DNA from: an uncultured Eubacteriales bacterium
GTDB taxonomy: Bacteria; Bacillota; Clostridia; Peptostreptococcales; Anaerovoracaceae
Reading direction: 5' to 3'
NCBI GenBank assembly: GCA_902778585.1
Contig: CACYYD010000006.1
Location: 1 to 64,000, forward strand
Length of the DNA: 64,000 nucleotides
This document shows, piece by piece, positions 33,477-41,030 of the stretch (the stretch's first letter is position 1; each line of letters starts with the position of its first letter). The translations under genes and the position numbers were made by a program. The notes under the pieces were generated by a model that saw only the letters and a list, made by a program, of their open reading frames with translations, was not told the DNA's origin and ran no database searches.

Positions 33477-35018
33477 ATGCCGCATTATATACGCGGAAGA
33501 AAAGTAAAGAGCGCAAAGAAGGGCAAGGAGCGAAAGGGCACCTACAAAAGGCAGCTCAGGCTCGGGAACCTTCAATTTGACCTGCACAAGTGGATCAGGC
33601 TCTTTTCCTATGCTTCCGTTATTTTGATGGCCGTATTTACTCTTACAGTCATTATGGCCTTCAGGCACTACAGGCTTTACCCCGGGCGCGTGGAGAGGGA
33701 CTCCCTGAGCTCACCTGGCAGGGGCTCTGACTACATCGTCTTAAGCTGGGACGGTGTGCAGAACACCGATGTGTACAAAGTCTGGGTGAAGGAGCGCGAC
33801 CAGGTGAAGGCCGATGCCGAAGCAAAAGGCGAGGCCTACGAAGATTACGCCAAGGAGATCACCATCGATGACAGCTGGGCAGCATATGAGACAAGCGTGC
33901 CTGAGATCACCGTTGAAGACCTCAAGGAAGATACGTCCTACTCCTTCGTGGTAAGGGCAGACAATGCGAATAAGGAAGGTATCGCCACGGGCATCAGAAA
34001 CTTCAGGACAAAGAAGCCTCAGTCGATCGATGTCATAAAGACGGTGACCAAATTCAGCTTCAGTGAGCCATTCAGCCTTGATGCCAGCGCGGCGACAGAC
34101 ATAAAGTACGAGTCCACCGACCCTGAGGTCGCCGTCGTGGATCCTGCGACAAACCAGATACAGATAACCGGGGCAGGTGACTGCGAGATAAAGGTGAGGG
34201 CAAAGTCCACGCTCGAATACGATGCGGCAGATGATGTCGTTAGCCTGAAGGTCATCGGGTCCAAAGCGGTGTCTGCGGGCGGAGCGTCCGCACGCGTTAT
34301 TTACCATCTGGATTCGGACAACTGCGAGGTGGTGAAGATGGTGACCGGAGCCGGCGGAGCAGTTATTCCGCAGGGCCTTGCATATACCGGAGACAAGTAC
34401 ATCATCTCGTACGGTATGGGAAGCCCTAACAGGGTAATAAGCTTTGATGTGGACGGTGACGGAAAGGACGTAAGTGTCCCGAGAGTGTCGATGGGACATC
34501 CGAATGGCTTCACCTATGCGGACGAGAACGGCATTTGCTACTGCGCAAAGGGCTGGACTTCAAAGGTCTATACCTATGAACCGTCGACAAACAAGTACGG
34601 TTCGGTCAGCCTTAAGTACGGATGCTCGGGAATAGGCTATGACAGAAAAGAGAAGCTGCTCTACACCTGCTCGAGGACGGCGATGGTCGCTTACGACATA
34701 AGCGACGGTTACAAGGTGAAGTACACCTGCGGTGTGGTAAAGCACAGCGGCCATACATATACGCAGGACTGCGGCGGCCACGCGGGCATAATGTTCAGAT
34801 GCCTGTCTGGCAGCAGCAAGCACGGCACCAACTACATCGATATGTATGATATGAAGAACGGCAGATATCTCGGAACGCTCTCATGCGACCTCTCGGAGGT
34901 AGAGAGCTGCATCGTCGACAAGGACGGATTCCTCGAGATACTCGCCAACAATTCCAGCGGCACAGATTACATCTGGAAGACGAATCTGAATATAGATACG
35001 CTGGGTGAAGGGCTTTAA
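33477..35018 (+). CDS. Membrane-anchored FnIII / Ig-like / beta-propeller-like surface protein
   Basis: A 513-residue protein with a 38-residue basic cytoplasmic start, one membrane helix (about residues 40-63), an FnIII module (about 78-175), a bacterial Ig-like group 2 module (about 180-262, with KYESTDPEVAVVD and ITGAGDCEIKVRA), and a C-terminal beta-rich domain (about 270-505). That domain has PQGLAYTGDKYIISYGMG, GHPNGFTYADENG, VYTYEPSTNKYG, YTQDCGGHAGIMF and SEVESCIVDKDGF, and it aligns closely with residues about 215-455 of the protein at 36019-37392. The repeated Tyr/Gly strands suggest a beta-propeller. Start ATG 33477 follows AAGAGGTGG. Role unknown; wall carbohydrate binding or lysis control is possible. 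Confidence 0.82.
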   Translation: MPHYIRGRKVKSAKKGKERKGTYKRQLRLGNLQFDLHKWIRLFSYASVILMAVFTLTVIMAFRHYRLYPGRVERDSLSSPGRGSDYIVLSWDGVQNTDVYKVWVKERDQVKADAEAKGEAYEDYAKEITIDDSWAAYETSVPEITVEDLKEDTSYSFVVRADNANKEGIATGIRNFRTKKPQSIDVIKTVTKFSFSEPFSLDASAATDIKYESTDPEVAVVDPATNQIQITGAGDCEIKVRAKSTLEYDAADDVVSLKVIGSKAVSAGGASARVIYHLDSDNCEVVKMVTGAGGAVIPQGLAYTGDKYIISYGMGSPNRVISFDVDGDGKDVSVPRVSMGHPNGFTYADENGICYCAKGWTSKVYTYEPSTNKYGSVSLKYGCSGIGYDRKEKLLYTCSRTAMVAYDISDGYKVKYTCGVVKHSGHTYTQDCGGHAGIMFRCLSGSSKHGTNYIDMYDMKNGRYLGTLSCDLSEVESCIVDKDGFLEILANNSSGTDYIWKTNLNIDTLGEGL

Positions 35019-35034
35019 ATAGAGGCAACAAAAC

Positions 35035-35068
35035 AGCGCCATATGTGCGATAAAGCATATATGGCGCT
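35035..35068. terminator. Terminator between convergent surface-protein gene and panE
   Basis: AGCGCCATATGTGC (35035-35048) pairs with GCATATATGGCGCT (35055-35068) with one G-U pair and a 6 nt loop. TTTAGATTT follows on the plus strand and TGTTTTGTTG on the minus strand. Confidence 0.75.
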
Positions 35069-35074
35069 TTAGAT

Positions 35075-36001
35075 TTAGCCTTTTCTCAGCTCGGCGATCT
35101 TCTGGCGCGCTGTTATCGCGAGATAGAGGATCTCGTTGGCCGGCGTCGGTATGCCGTGCTTTCTTCCCAGCTTCACTACTTCGCCTGCGTACTCATCTAT
35201 CTCTATCGGTCTGCCGGCTTCGTAGTCCTGCAGCATGGACATCTTCTTGTCAGGCGGGAAGTTTATCAGCATCTCGATTATCTCGTCTCTGTCCTTCTCG
35301 TCTATATTGACGCCCTCTGCCTTGCCGACTGCCAGGATCTCATCCATCAGCATTTTCATCAGCGAACGGACTTCTTCGACCTGGCCGAAGAATCCGCATT
35401 CTGCCTGCACTTCGACAGCCGTCTGGCTGGCTCCGGTGTTGAGCATCCACTTGCGCCACTTTGCCTTGCGCATGTCCTCGTAGATCTTCACGTTGATGCC
35501 GAGCTCCTTGAGTCTTTCGTACGCTTCCTGCACCTCAGGCTTCACGACGCGGTTGTCCGCATAGCCGATCTGCATCTCGCCGAGCGTATGGTAGTAGACC
35601 CTGCGGCTCATGCGGTGAGCGTCGGTCCTGAGGACTACTCCGTGGAAGACGCGGTTCTCGGGGAACTCCCCCTGCAGCATCGTGGTCGTGGTGATGCCGT
35701 TCTCGATCGGCAGTATGATGGTGTCCGCATCGATGAGCGGGCGCATGTCTTCGACTACCGACGCCATGCTGTAGGTCTTCGCCGCAAGGATGAGAAGGTC
35801 TATGTGTATGCCCTGCGAAGGGTCGGAATAGACCTTTGGGAAGAATACTTCGTTGTTGACCGAGATGCCCTTCGTTGTGAGGCGCTCCGCGCGCTCTCCC
35901 GTCGCCAGGAGATACACATTCTCCGGGTCTCTTTTATACATTTCATACATAAGGGCGCTGCCCACAGAGCCCGCACCCAGAATGCCTACTGTCTTTATCA
36001 T
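35075..36001 (-). CDS. panE: 2-dehydropantoate 2-reductase family protein
   Basis: A 308-residue ketopantoate reductase-like protein from ATG 36001 (AAGGA eight bases upstream). The N-terminal NADP-binding motif is TVGILGAGSVGSALMYEM. The catalytic Lys is in RKAKWRKWMLNTGASQT near residue 180 and the C-terminal ENEILYLAI helix closes the domain. PanE makes pantoate for coenzyme A; no other pan genes are nearby, and this family also contains reductases of other 2-oxo acids, so the symbol is tentative. It lies 17 nt after the preceding minus-strand surface-protein gene and is probably co-transcribed with it. Confidence 0.82.
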   Translation of the reverse strand: MIKTVGILGAGSVGSALMYEMYKRDPENVYLLATGERAERLTTKGISVNNEVFFPKVYSDPSQGIHIDLLILAAKTYSMASVVEDMRPLIDADTIILPIENGITTTTMLQGEFPENRVFHGVVLRTDAHRMSRRVYYHTLGEMQIGYADNRVVKPEVQEAYERLKELGINVKIYEDMRKAKWRKWMLNTGASQTAVEVQAECGFFGQVEEVRSLMKMLMDEILAVGKAEGVNIDEKDRDEIIEMLINFPPDKKMSMLQDYEAGRPIEIDEYAGEVVKLGRKHGIPTPANEILYLAITARQKIAELRKG

Positions 36002-36018
36002 GTCACCGTTCCTTTTCA

Positions 36019-37392
36019 TTACAGCTTGAGCTCTCTTACGTTGAGAGGTGTCTTCCACACGTAGTCGGTGTTGTTGCCCATCGTGTTGACGAGGAGCTGC
36101 AGATATCCGTCGTTGCCGACTACAGCGCTCTCGACCTCGCCCAGATTGACTCTGATGGAGCCGAGGTAAGCGTTGTCGGACGCTCTGTAGATGTCGACGA
36201 AGTTGGTCGTCTTCTTGTTGGCGCCGCTGATGCAGTGGAAGATGAATCCTTCGCCGGCTCCGCAGTCCTGCGTGTAGTGGAAGATGCCGTGGCTGCATCT
36301 CGCGAAGAGCTTCTGGTGTCTGAAGCCTCCGTCCGCGCTGTAAGCTCTGATGCCTGTCTTCGATGTAGCGTAGATCATGCCGGTCGCGTTGTCATACGCA
36401 ACACCTGAAGATGAGTATGCCACCTTGGACTTTCCGAACTTGTTCGTTGCAGGGTTATAGGTGTAGATCTTCTTGGTGTTGCCCTTGAAGACATAGCAGA
36501 TATGTGTCTGCGGATCCCAGGTGATGCCGTTAGGGTGACCTATACTGAACGAGAACTTGCTTGCTCTGAGGCGCTTGCCGTTAGCCGAGTATGTCACTAC
36601 GGCCTGACCTGCGGCCATTCCGTAGAGGATGTAGTACTCGCTGCCGGTGAATGCCATGCCCTGAGGGACCTTTGCATTCTTGTGGCCTTTGATCGAGAAG
36701 AGCCTGCTGCAGTTGCCTGTGTTGAAGGTGTACACGACTCTCGCACTGCCGCCGATCGTAGGAGTCGAGAGGAGGGATTTCGCGAGGTCGGACTTTCCGC
36801 TGAGGTCGGCCTGCTGCGGCTGAGTAAGAGGCGAAGCGGTGCCGATGCCTACATAGTCAGCGATGACGTATGCGATCTCTCCGGCTACGGATACTTTGTA
36901 CCAGTTTTCGCTGCTTCCGTCGCGCAATGCAGGCAGCAGAACAGTGACAGGATTGCCTGCCAGAGCGGTGCCGAGCTTGCCGAATGTGACGGCCGGACCC
37001 TTTCTGTAGTTGAGGTCATCGGTAGTCGTCGCGGCTGTGCTTCCGTAGCTTATGCTGTCGACCAGGTCTGATCTTACATAGCCTGTCTTGGTACCGGCAG
37101 TTACGTAGTACCAGCGCTTGGCCGCCGAGGTGCTCACTCTGCTTGTGAAGACCTCTTTATGGATGGTCAGCACGGTGCCTTTATTGAAGTTTCCGACGAT
37201 CTGCGACTTGGTGTCCGGTTCGCTTCTCATGTTTACGTCGTTGTCGCTTATCTTGCCGGACGCCGTGACCGAAGCCGCGGATGCTGCCGGCCAGATGTCT
37301 CCCCCGAGCACCGGGATCATCGTCGTGAACATAAGCGCGATGATGAAGATGGCCGTTATCCTTCTTCTTAAGTGTGTCTTTTCAGTTCTCAT
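36019..37392 (-). CDS. Secreted SH3b-repeat / beta-propeller-like surface protein
   Basis: A 457-residue protein from ATG 37392 (AAGG seven bases upstream), following a rejected longer frame. Residues 10-30 are a signal or anchor helix. Two SH3b modules occupy about residues 45-118 (DNVNMRSEPDTKSQIVGNF in spirit of cell-wall targeting SH3) and 122-195 (LNYRKGPAVTFGKLGT). Residues about 215-455 are the beta-propeller-like domain with VPQGMAFTGSEYYILYGM, GHPNGITWDPQTHICYVF, YTYNPATNKFG, YTQDCGAGEGFIFH and GEVESAVVGNDGY. It is the closest relative in the window of the C-terminal half of 33477-35018. Function unknown; extracellular and wall-associated. Confidence 0.82.
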   Translation of the reverse strand: MRTEKTHLRRRITAIFIIALMFTTMIPVLGGDIWPAASAASVTASGKISDNDVNMRSEPDTKSQIVGNFNKGTVLTIHKEVFTSRVSTSAAKRWYYVTAGTKTGYVRSDLVDSISYGSTAATTTDDLNYRKGPAVTFGKLGTALAGNPVTVLLPALRDGSSENWYKVSVAGEIAYVIADYVGIGTASPLTQPQQADLSGKSDLAKSLLSTPTIGGSARVVYTFNTGNCSRLFSIKGHKNAKVPQGMAFTGSEYYILYGMAAGQAVVTYSANGKRLRASKFSFSIGHPNGITWDPQTHICYVFKGNTKKIYTYNPATNKFGKSKVAYSSSGVAYDNATGMIYATSKTGIRAYSADGGFRHQKLFARCSHGIFHYTQDCGAGEGFIFHCISGANKKTTNFVDIYRASDNAYLGSIRVNLGEVESAVVGNDGYLQLLVNTMGNNTDYVWKTPLNVRELKL

Positions 37393-37615
37393 ATTTTTGC
37401 CTTTTTCCTTCTGCCGGCCGCGCCGGCAAACTGCGTCTGCGCCGGGCAGACACAGACAACTATTCATGCTGATTATATGAAGTGCGGGAAAGTGCCATCA
37501 ATAAACCTTTACAAACAAAAACCTTTATATTCTGTAAGCATTAATGCACCTGATAATGCACAATTTATTCGTATTTTTTTTTCGTACTTAACACAAAATA
37601 GGGCGCTCAATGCGT

Positions 37616-37621
37616 TAAAAT
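37616..37621 (+). promoter_or_regulatory. Putative -10 box of a leaderless promoter
   Basis: TAAAAT (37616-37621) is followed by 7 nt and then the ATG at 37629, the same layout as at 158-171. There is no Shine-Dalgarno sequence. A -35 element with standard spacing is not obvious. The region 37393-37628 otherwise holds only A/T-rich sequence and the divergent start of 36019-37392. Confidence 0.45.
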
Positions 37622-37628
37622 ACCTGGT

Positions 37629-38072
37629 ATGACAATGTGGGATATTATTTACAAATTCACGACATGGGCCTCAAGGCTGCATGACAGCATACTAGGCATC
37701 AACGATGCCGGCGGATGGTACTTTGACGACAAGCAGCTTCACTTCCTGGTTTTCGGAGCGATAGGCATGCTTCTCATCTTTGTGCTGTATCCGATCTTCA
37801 AGTTTCTGGCCAACAGGGGCCACACTATGGTGATCACCTGGCTATATGTATTCACGGTGATCATGGTGCTTGCCTTTGCGGTCGAGATAGGCCAGTGGTA
37901 TACGGGAACGGGCCGCATGGAAAGCAGCGATATCGCGTACGGGATATGCGGATTCCTGGTGATGTTTCTGGTCTTCGCGCTGCTGCGGGGGCTCTACCAT
38001 GCCATCCGTTCGATGGTAACAAGGGACAACAGAAAAACGAAGGTATACTCGAAAGACGAATTTTATAAATAA
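37629..38072 (+). CDS. VanZ-like membrane protein
   Basis: A 147-residue protein with four hydrophobic segments. It shows the VanZ-like pattern: DDKQLHFLVFGAIGMLL near residue 33 (D-K-x-x-H-F), then FAVEIGQWYTGTGRMESSDIAYGICGF near residue 78 (E-x-x-Q and R-x-x-x-D-x-x-x-N/G-x-x-G). VanZ gives low-level teicoplanin resistance in enterococci, but most family members have no known role. It may be the first gene of the purine transcript, being 22 nt upstream of purE, and appears to be translated from a leaderless mRNA. Confidence 0.7.
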   Translation: MTMWDIIYKFTTWASRLHDSILGINDAGGWYFDDKQLHFLVFGAIGMLLIFVLYPIFKFLANRGHTMVITWLYVFTVIMVLAFAVEIGQWYTGTGRMESSDIAYGICGFLVMFLVFALLRGLYHAIRSMVTRDNRKTKVYSKDEFYK

Positions 38073-38094
38073 GCAGAAGGACACGGAGGGACTG

Positions 38095-38583
38095 ATGAAA
38101 AAAGTAGGACTTATCATGGGAAGCGACAGCGACCTGCCTGTAGTGCAGAAGGCTGCCGCGGTACTGAAGGAGCTTGGTATCCCGTACGAGGCGCATGTTT
38201 ATTCGGCGCACCGCACACCTGCCGAGGCGAGAGACTGGTCGCTGGCGGCAAGGAGCGAAGGCTTCGGCGTTATAATCGCCTTCGCCGGCATGGCTGCCCA
38301 CCTGGCGGGAGCGATAGCCGCAAACACCACGCTCCCGGTCATCGGAGTGCCATGCCGCGGCGCCGCGCTTGACGGTATGGACGCCCTTCTGTCGACCGTG
38401 ATGATGCCGAGCGGCATCCCGGTCGCCACGGTCGCCATCGACGGCGGAAAGAACGCGGCGCTCCTTGCCGCCGAAATGCTCGCGCTGTCGGACGACGATC
38501 TGGCTGCAGCGCTCGACGCCCGCCGCGCGGCGGAAGCGGAAGCTGTACTTGCGAAGGACGCCGGCATCAGTGACCGACTGTAA
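38095..38583 (+). CDS. purE: 5-(carboxyamino)imidazole ribonucleotide mutase (PurE)
   Basis: A 162-residue PurE. GLIMGSDSDLPVVQKAA is the substrate phosphate loop; YSAHRTP near residue 42 contains the catalytic His; LPVIGVPCRGAALDGMDALLS and NAALLAAEML complete the fold. The loop normally reading G-A-G-G-A-A-H-L-P-G is A-F-A-G-M-A-A-H-L-A-G here. It resembles class I enzymes, which use N5-CAIR made by PurK, yet no purK is in the operon. GGAGG precedes the ATG. It is separated from purC by the structured element at 38632-38791. Confidence 0.95.
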   Translation: MKKVGLIMGSDSDLPVVQKAAAVLKELGIPYEAHVYSAHRTPAEARDWSLAARSEGFGVIIAFAGMAAHLAGAIAANTTLPVIGVPCRGAALDGMDALLSTVMMPSGIPVATVAIDGGKNAALLAAEMLALSDDDLAAALDARRAAEAEAVLAKDAGISDRL

Positions 38584-38631
38584 TATTCATACAGCGTAAT
38601 CAGGCAAGGCACTTATTGATTAGTTAGTTCA

Positions 38632-38791
38632 GAGGCTTAAATGTGCGGCGGCCGGAGACTCTGCGGCAGCCGGCACTTAGCGATTGGCGAGCAGCACTAC
38701 TGAATGATGCTGCGAAGACAGAGCTTAGTACCGCTGCGTATAGCCGCAGCGAGGCGGGAGCCGTGCTCCGGAAGCGGCACATTTAAGCCTC
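38632..38791. ncRNA. 160-nt multi-stem structured element between purE and purC
   Basis: Perfect 15 bp closing arms, GAGGCTTAAATGTGC (38632-38646) and GCACATTTAAGCCTC (38777-38791), enclose several smaller perfect stems: GCCGG/CCGGC around 38651-38674, GCAGCA/TGCTGC around 38691-38712, CGCTGCG/CGCAGCG around 38732-38751, and GGAGC/GCTCC around 38758-38768. I do not recognise it as a purine, PRPP or ZTP riboswitch. It could be an RNA control element, a processed RNA or a non-autonomous repeat; no flanking target duplication is seen. The rest of 38584-38828 holds no gene. Confidence 0.55.
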
Positions 38792-38828
38792 AAGTAAAAT
38801 AAAGAGTATGTATAAAGGAGGACTAAAG

Positions 38829-39512
38829 GTGAAGCTGGTCTATACAGGCAAAACAAAGAACGTATTCGAACTCGACAACGGCAACTATCTGCTGAAGTTC
38901 AAGGACGATGTAACAGGCAAGGACGGAAAGTTTGATCCGGGCGAAAACCAGGTAGGACTTACCATCGAGGGAGTGGGAGATTTCAACCTCCGCATGACCG
39001 ATTACTTCTTCAGCAAGATCAACGAGGCGGGCATCAGGACTCACTTCGTAAAGGCGAACTTCGAAGACACAACAATGGAAGTAAAACCGGCCAAGGTGTT
39101 CGGACACGGACTCGAGGTCATCTGCAGACTCAAGGCAGTAGGAAGCTTCATCAAGAGATACGGCGAGTACATCGAGCCGGGCACGGATCTTCCTTATTAT
39201 GTAGAGACTACATTCAAGAACGACGCTCTCGGCGACCCGCTGGTAACAAAGGACGGACTGGTCGTTCTCGGCGTAATGACAGAAGAACAGTATGACGACC
39301 TCAGAGCCATGACTCAGCAGATCACAAAGATCGTTGCTGACGACATGAAGGAAAAGGGACTCGACCTCTACGACATCAAGTTTGAGTTCGGTTACGACGC
39401 AGACGGCAAGGTAATGCTGATCGACGAGATCGCATCCGGCAACATGCGCGTATACAAGGACGGAGAATACGTTGAGCCGCTCGCACTCAATGAACTGTTT
39501 TTCGCAGAATAA
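38829..39512 (+). CDS. purC: Phosphoribosylaminoimidazole-succinocarboxamide synthase (SAICAR synthetase)
   Basis: A 227-residue PurC. The start is GTG 38829: the ATG at 38808 lies ahead of the ribosome binding site AAAGGAGG, which is seven bases from the GTG. Motifs include [15 protein letters not shown] at the N terminus, [17 protein letters not shown] near residue 98, and [17 protein letters not shown] near the end. It joins aspartate to CAIR using ATP. It lies just downstream of the 160-nt structured element and 24 nt ahead of purF. Confidence 0.95.
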   Translation: MKLVYTGKTKNVFELDNGNYLLKFKDDVTGKDGKFDPGENQVGLTIEGVGDFNLRMTDYFFSKINEAGIRTHFVKANFEDTTMEVKPAKVFGHGLEVICRLKAVGSFIKRYGEYIEPGTDLPYYVETTFKNDALGDPLVTKDGLVVLGVMTEEQYDDLRAMTQQITKIVADDMKEKGLDLYDIKFEFGYDADGKVMLIDEIASGNMRVYKDGEYVEPLALNELFFAE

Positions 39513-39536
39513 TAAGGAGAACAGGAAAGGGTTTAT

Positions 39537-40967
39537 ATGGGCGGATTTTTCGGAATAACCTCTAAAGAAAACTGCATACTGGACGTCTATTTCGGCGTCG
39601 ATTACCATTCCCACCTCGGCACCCGCCGGGGCGGTTTGGCTTCATACGACAATGAGACGGGCTTCCAGCGCGAGATACACAATATCGAGAACGCTCCTTT
39701 CAGGACCAAGTTCGAAGGCATACTCGGCAAGATGAAAGGCACGGCGGCGATCGGCTGCATAAGCGACATGGATCCGCAGCCGCTGCTCTTCCGCTCGGTG
39801 TCGGGCACTTACGCCATCAGCACCGTCGGCATCATCAACAACGTCGATGAGATCATAGACATGGTCCTCAGGGGCTCGCACGGCCACCTCGAGGCGAAGA
39901 CGGGCGGACGCATCAACCAGACAGAGCTCGTCGCGGCACTCATCTCCGAGAAGGACGACCTCATCGAAGGCATCAGATACGCTCAGGAGAAGATCGACGG
40001 CACTGCGGCGATTCTCGTCCTCAAGGAGGGCGGGAGCATAGTCGCGGCGCGTGACCTCAAGGGCAGACTGCCTATGAGCGTTGCGACAGCTGAGAACGCG
40101 TCAGCCGTGAGCTTTGAGTCGTTTGCGCTTCTCAAGGCGGGCTTCGAGGACTTCAGGGATCTCGGTCCGGGCGAGATAGTCGAACTCACGCCGGGCGGCT
40201 GCACCCAGCTCATGCCTCCGGGAGACGAGATGAAGATCTGCGCCTTCCTCTGGAGCTACTACGGCTACCCGACCACGACCTACGAGGGCGTCAACGTCGA
40301 AGTGATGCGCTACAACAACGGCCGCATCATGGCCAGAAACGATATCGAGAACGGCTTCGACATCTCCAAGGTCGACTACGTGGGCGGAGTTCCGGACAGC
40401 GGCACACCGCACGCGATAGGCTACTCCAACGAGACGCACAGGCCGTTCGCGAGGGCGTTCATAAAGTACACTCCGACCTGGTCGAGAAGCTTCATGCCGA
40501 CGACCCAGCAGGAGCGCAACAAGGTGGCGAAGATGAAGCAGATCCCGGTGACCGAGCTCATCAAGGGAAAGAACCTGCTCTTCGTGGACGACTCGATCGT
40601 ACGCGGCACGCAGCTCCGCGAGACCGTGGAATTCCTCTACGGCAACGGCGCCGAGGCGGTCCACATGAGATCGGCCTGCCCGCCTATCATGTACGGGTGC
40701 AAGTACCTCAACTTCTCGCGCAACAACAGCGAGATGGACCTTCTTTCGAGGAGGGTCATCGTAGAACTCGAGGGTGAAGAAGGACTTGAACATATCGACG
40801 AATACGCCGACGCTTCGACGGAGCGTGGCAAAAAGATGCGCAAGGTGATCGCCGAGAAGATGGGCTTCGAGACGCTGGAATTCCAGACGCTCGAGGGCGT
40901 CATCGAGGCGATAGGACTGCCGTCGTGCAAGCTCTGCAAGTATTGCTGGACAGGGCGCGAGGACTAG
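39537..40967 (+). CDS. purF: Amidophosphoribosyltransferase homologue lacking the N-terminal nucleophilic Cys
   Basis: A 476-residue PurF homologue in purine-operon context. The phosphoribosyltransferase domain has the PRPP loop LLFVDDSIVRGTQLRET near residue 350 and DYVGGVPDSGTPHAIGY near 280. The N-terminal glutaminase domain begins MGGFFGITSKENC rather than the usual M-C-G-x-x-G, so the catalytic Cys that hydrolyses glutamine is absent; GTRRGG near residue 29 is kept. The start is supported by AGGAAAGGG. The C terminus has a Cys cluster (CKLCKYC). The enzyme would make phosphoribosylamine; ammonia may come from solution or another protein. I recall similar Cys-less homologues in other anaerobes, but cannot check. 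Confidence 0.9.
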   Translation: MGGFFGITSKENCILDVYFGVDYHSHLGTRRGGLASYDNETGFQREIHNIENAPFRTKFEGILGKMKGTAAIGCISDMDPQPLLFRSVSGTYAISTVGIINNVDEIIDMVLRGSHGHLEAKTGGRINQTELVAALISEKDDLIEGIRYAQEKIDGTAAILVLKEGGSIVAARDLKGRLPMSVATAENASAVSFESFALLKAGFEDFRDLGPGEIVELTPGGCTQLMPPGDEMKICAFLWSYYGYPTTTYEGVNVEVMRYNNGRIMARNDIENGFDISKVDYVGGVPDSGTPHAIGYSNETHRPFARAFIKYTPTWSRSFMPTTQQERNKVAKMKQIPVTELIKGKNLLFVDDSIVRGTQLRETVEFLYGNGAEAVHMRSACPPIMYGCKYLNFSRNNSEMDLLSRRVIVELEGEEGLEHIDEYADASTERGKKMRKVIAEKMGFETLEFQTLEGVIEAIGLPSCKLCKYCWTGRED

Positions 40968-41030
40968 ACAAAGAAACGGACAAGGACGCAGAGAACAGTT
41001 ATCGCATATAGAGACAGAAGCGGGTGAAAA

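Noticed and set aside
38584-38828. Known purine, PRPP or ZTP riboswitch upstream of purC
   Set aside because: The conserved loop sequences of these classes could not be found, and the closing arms are a 15 bp perfect repeat, unlike any of them.
39500-39540. Alternative PurF start that would expose a Cys
   Set aside because: No in-frame M-C start exists upstream or downstream; the ribosome binding site fits only the MGGFFG start.
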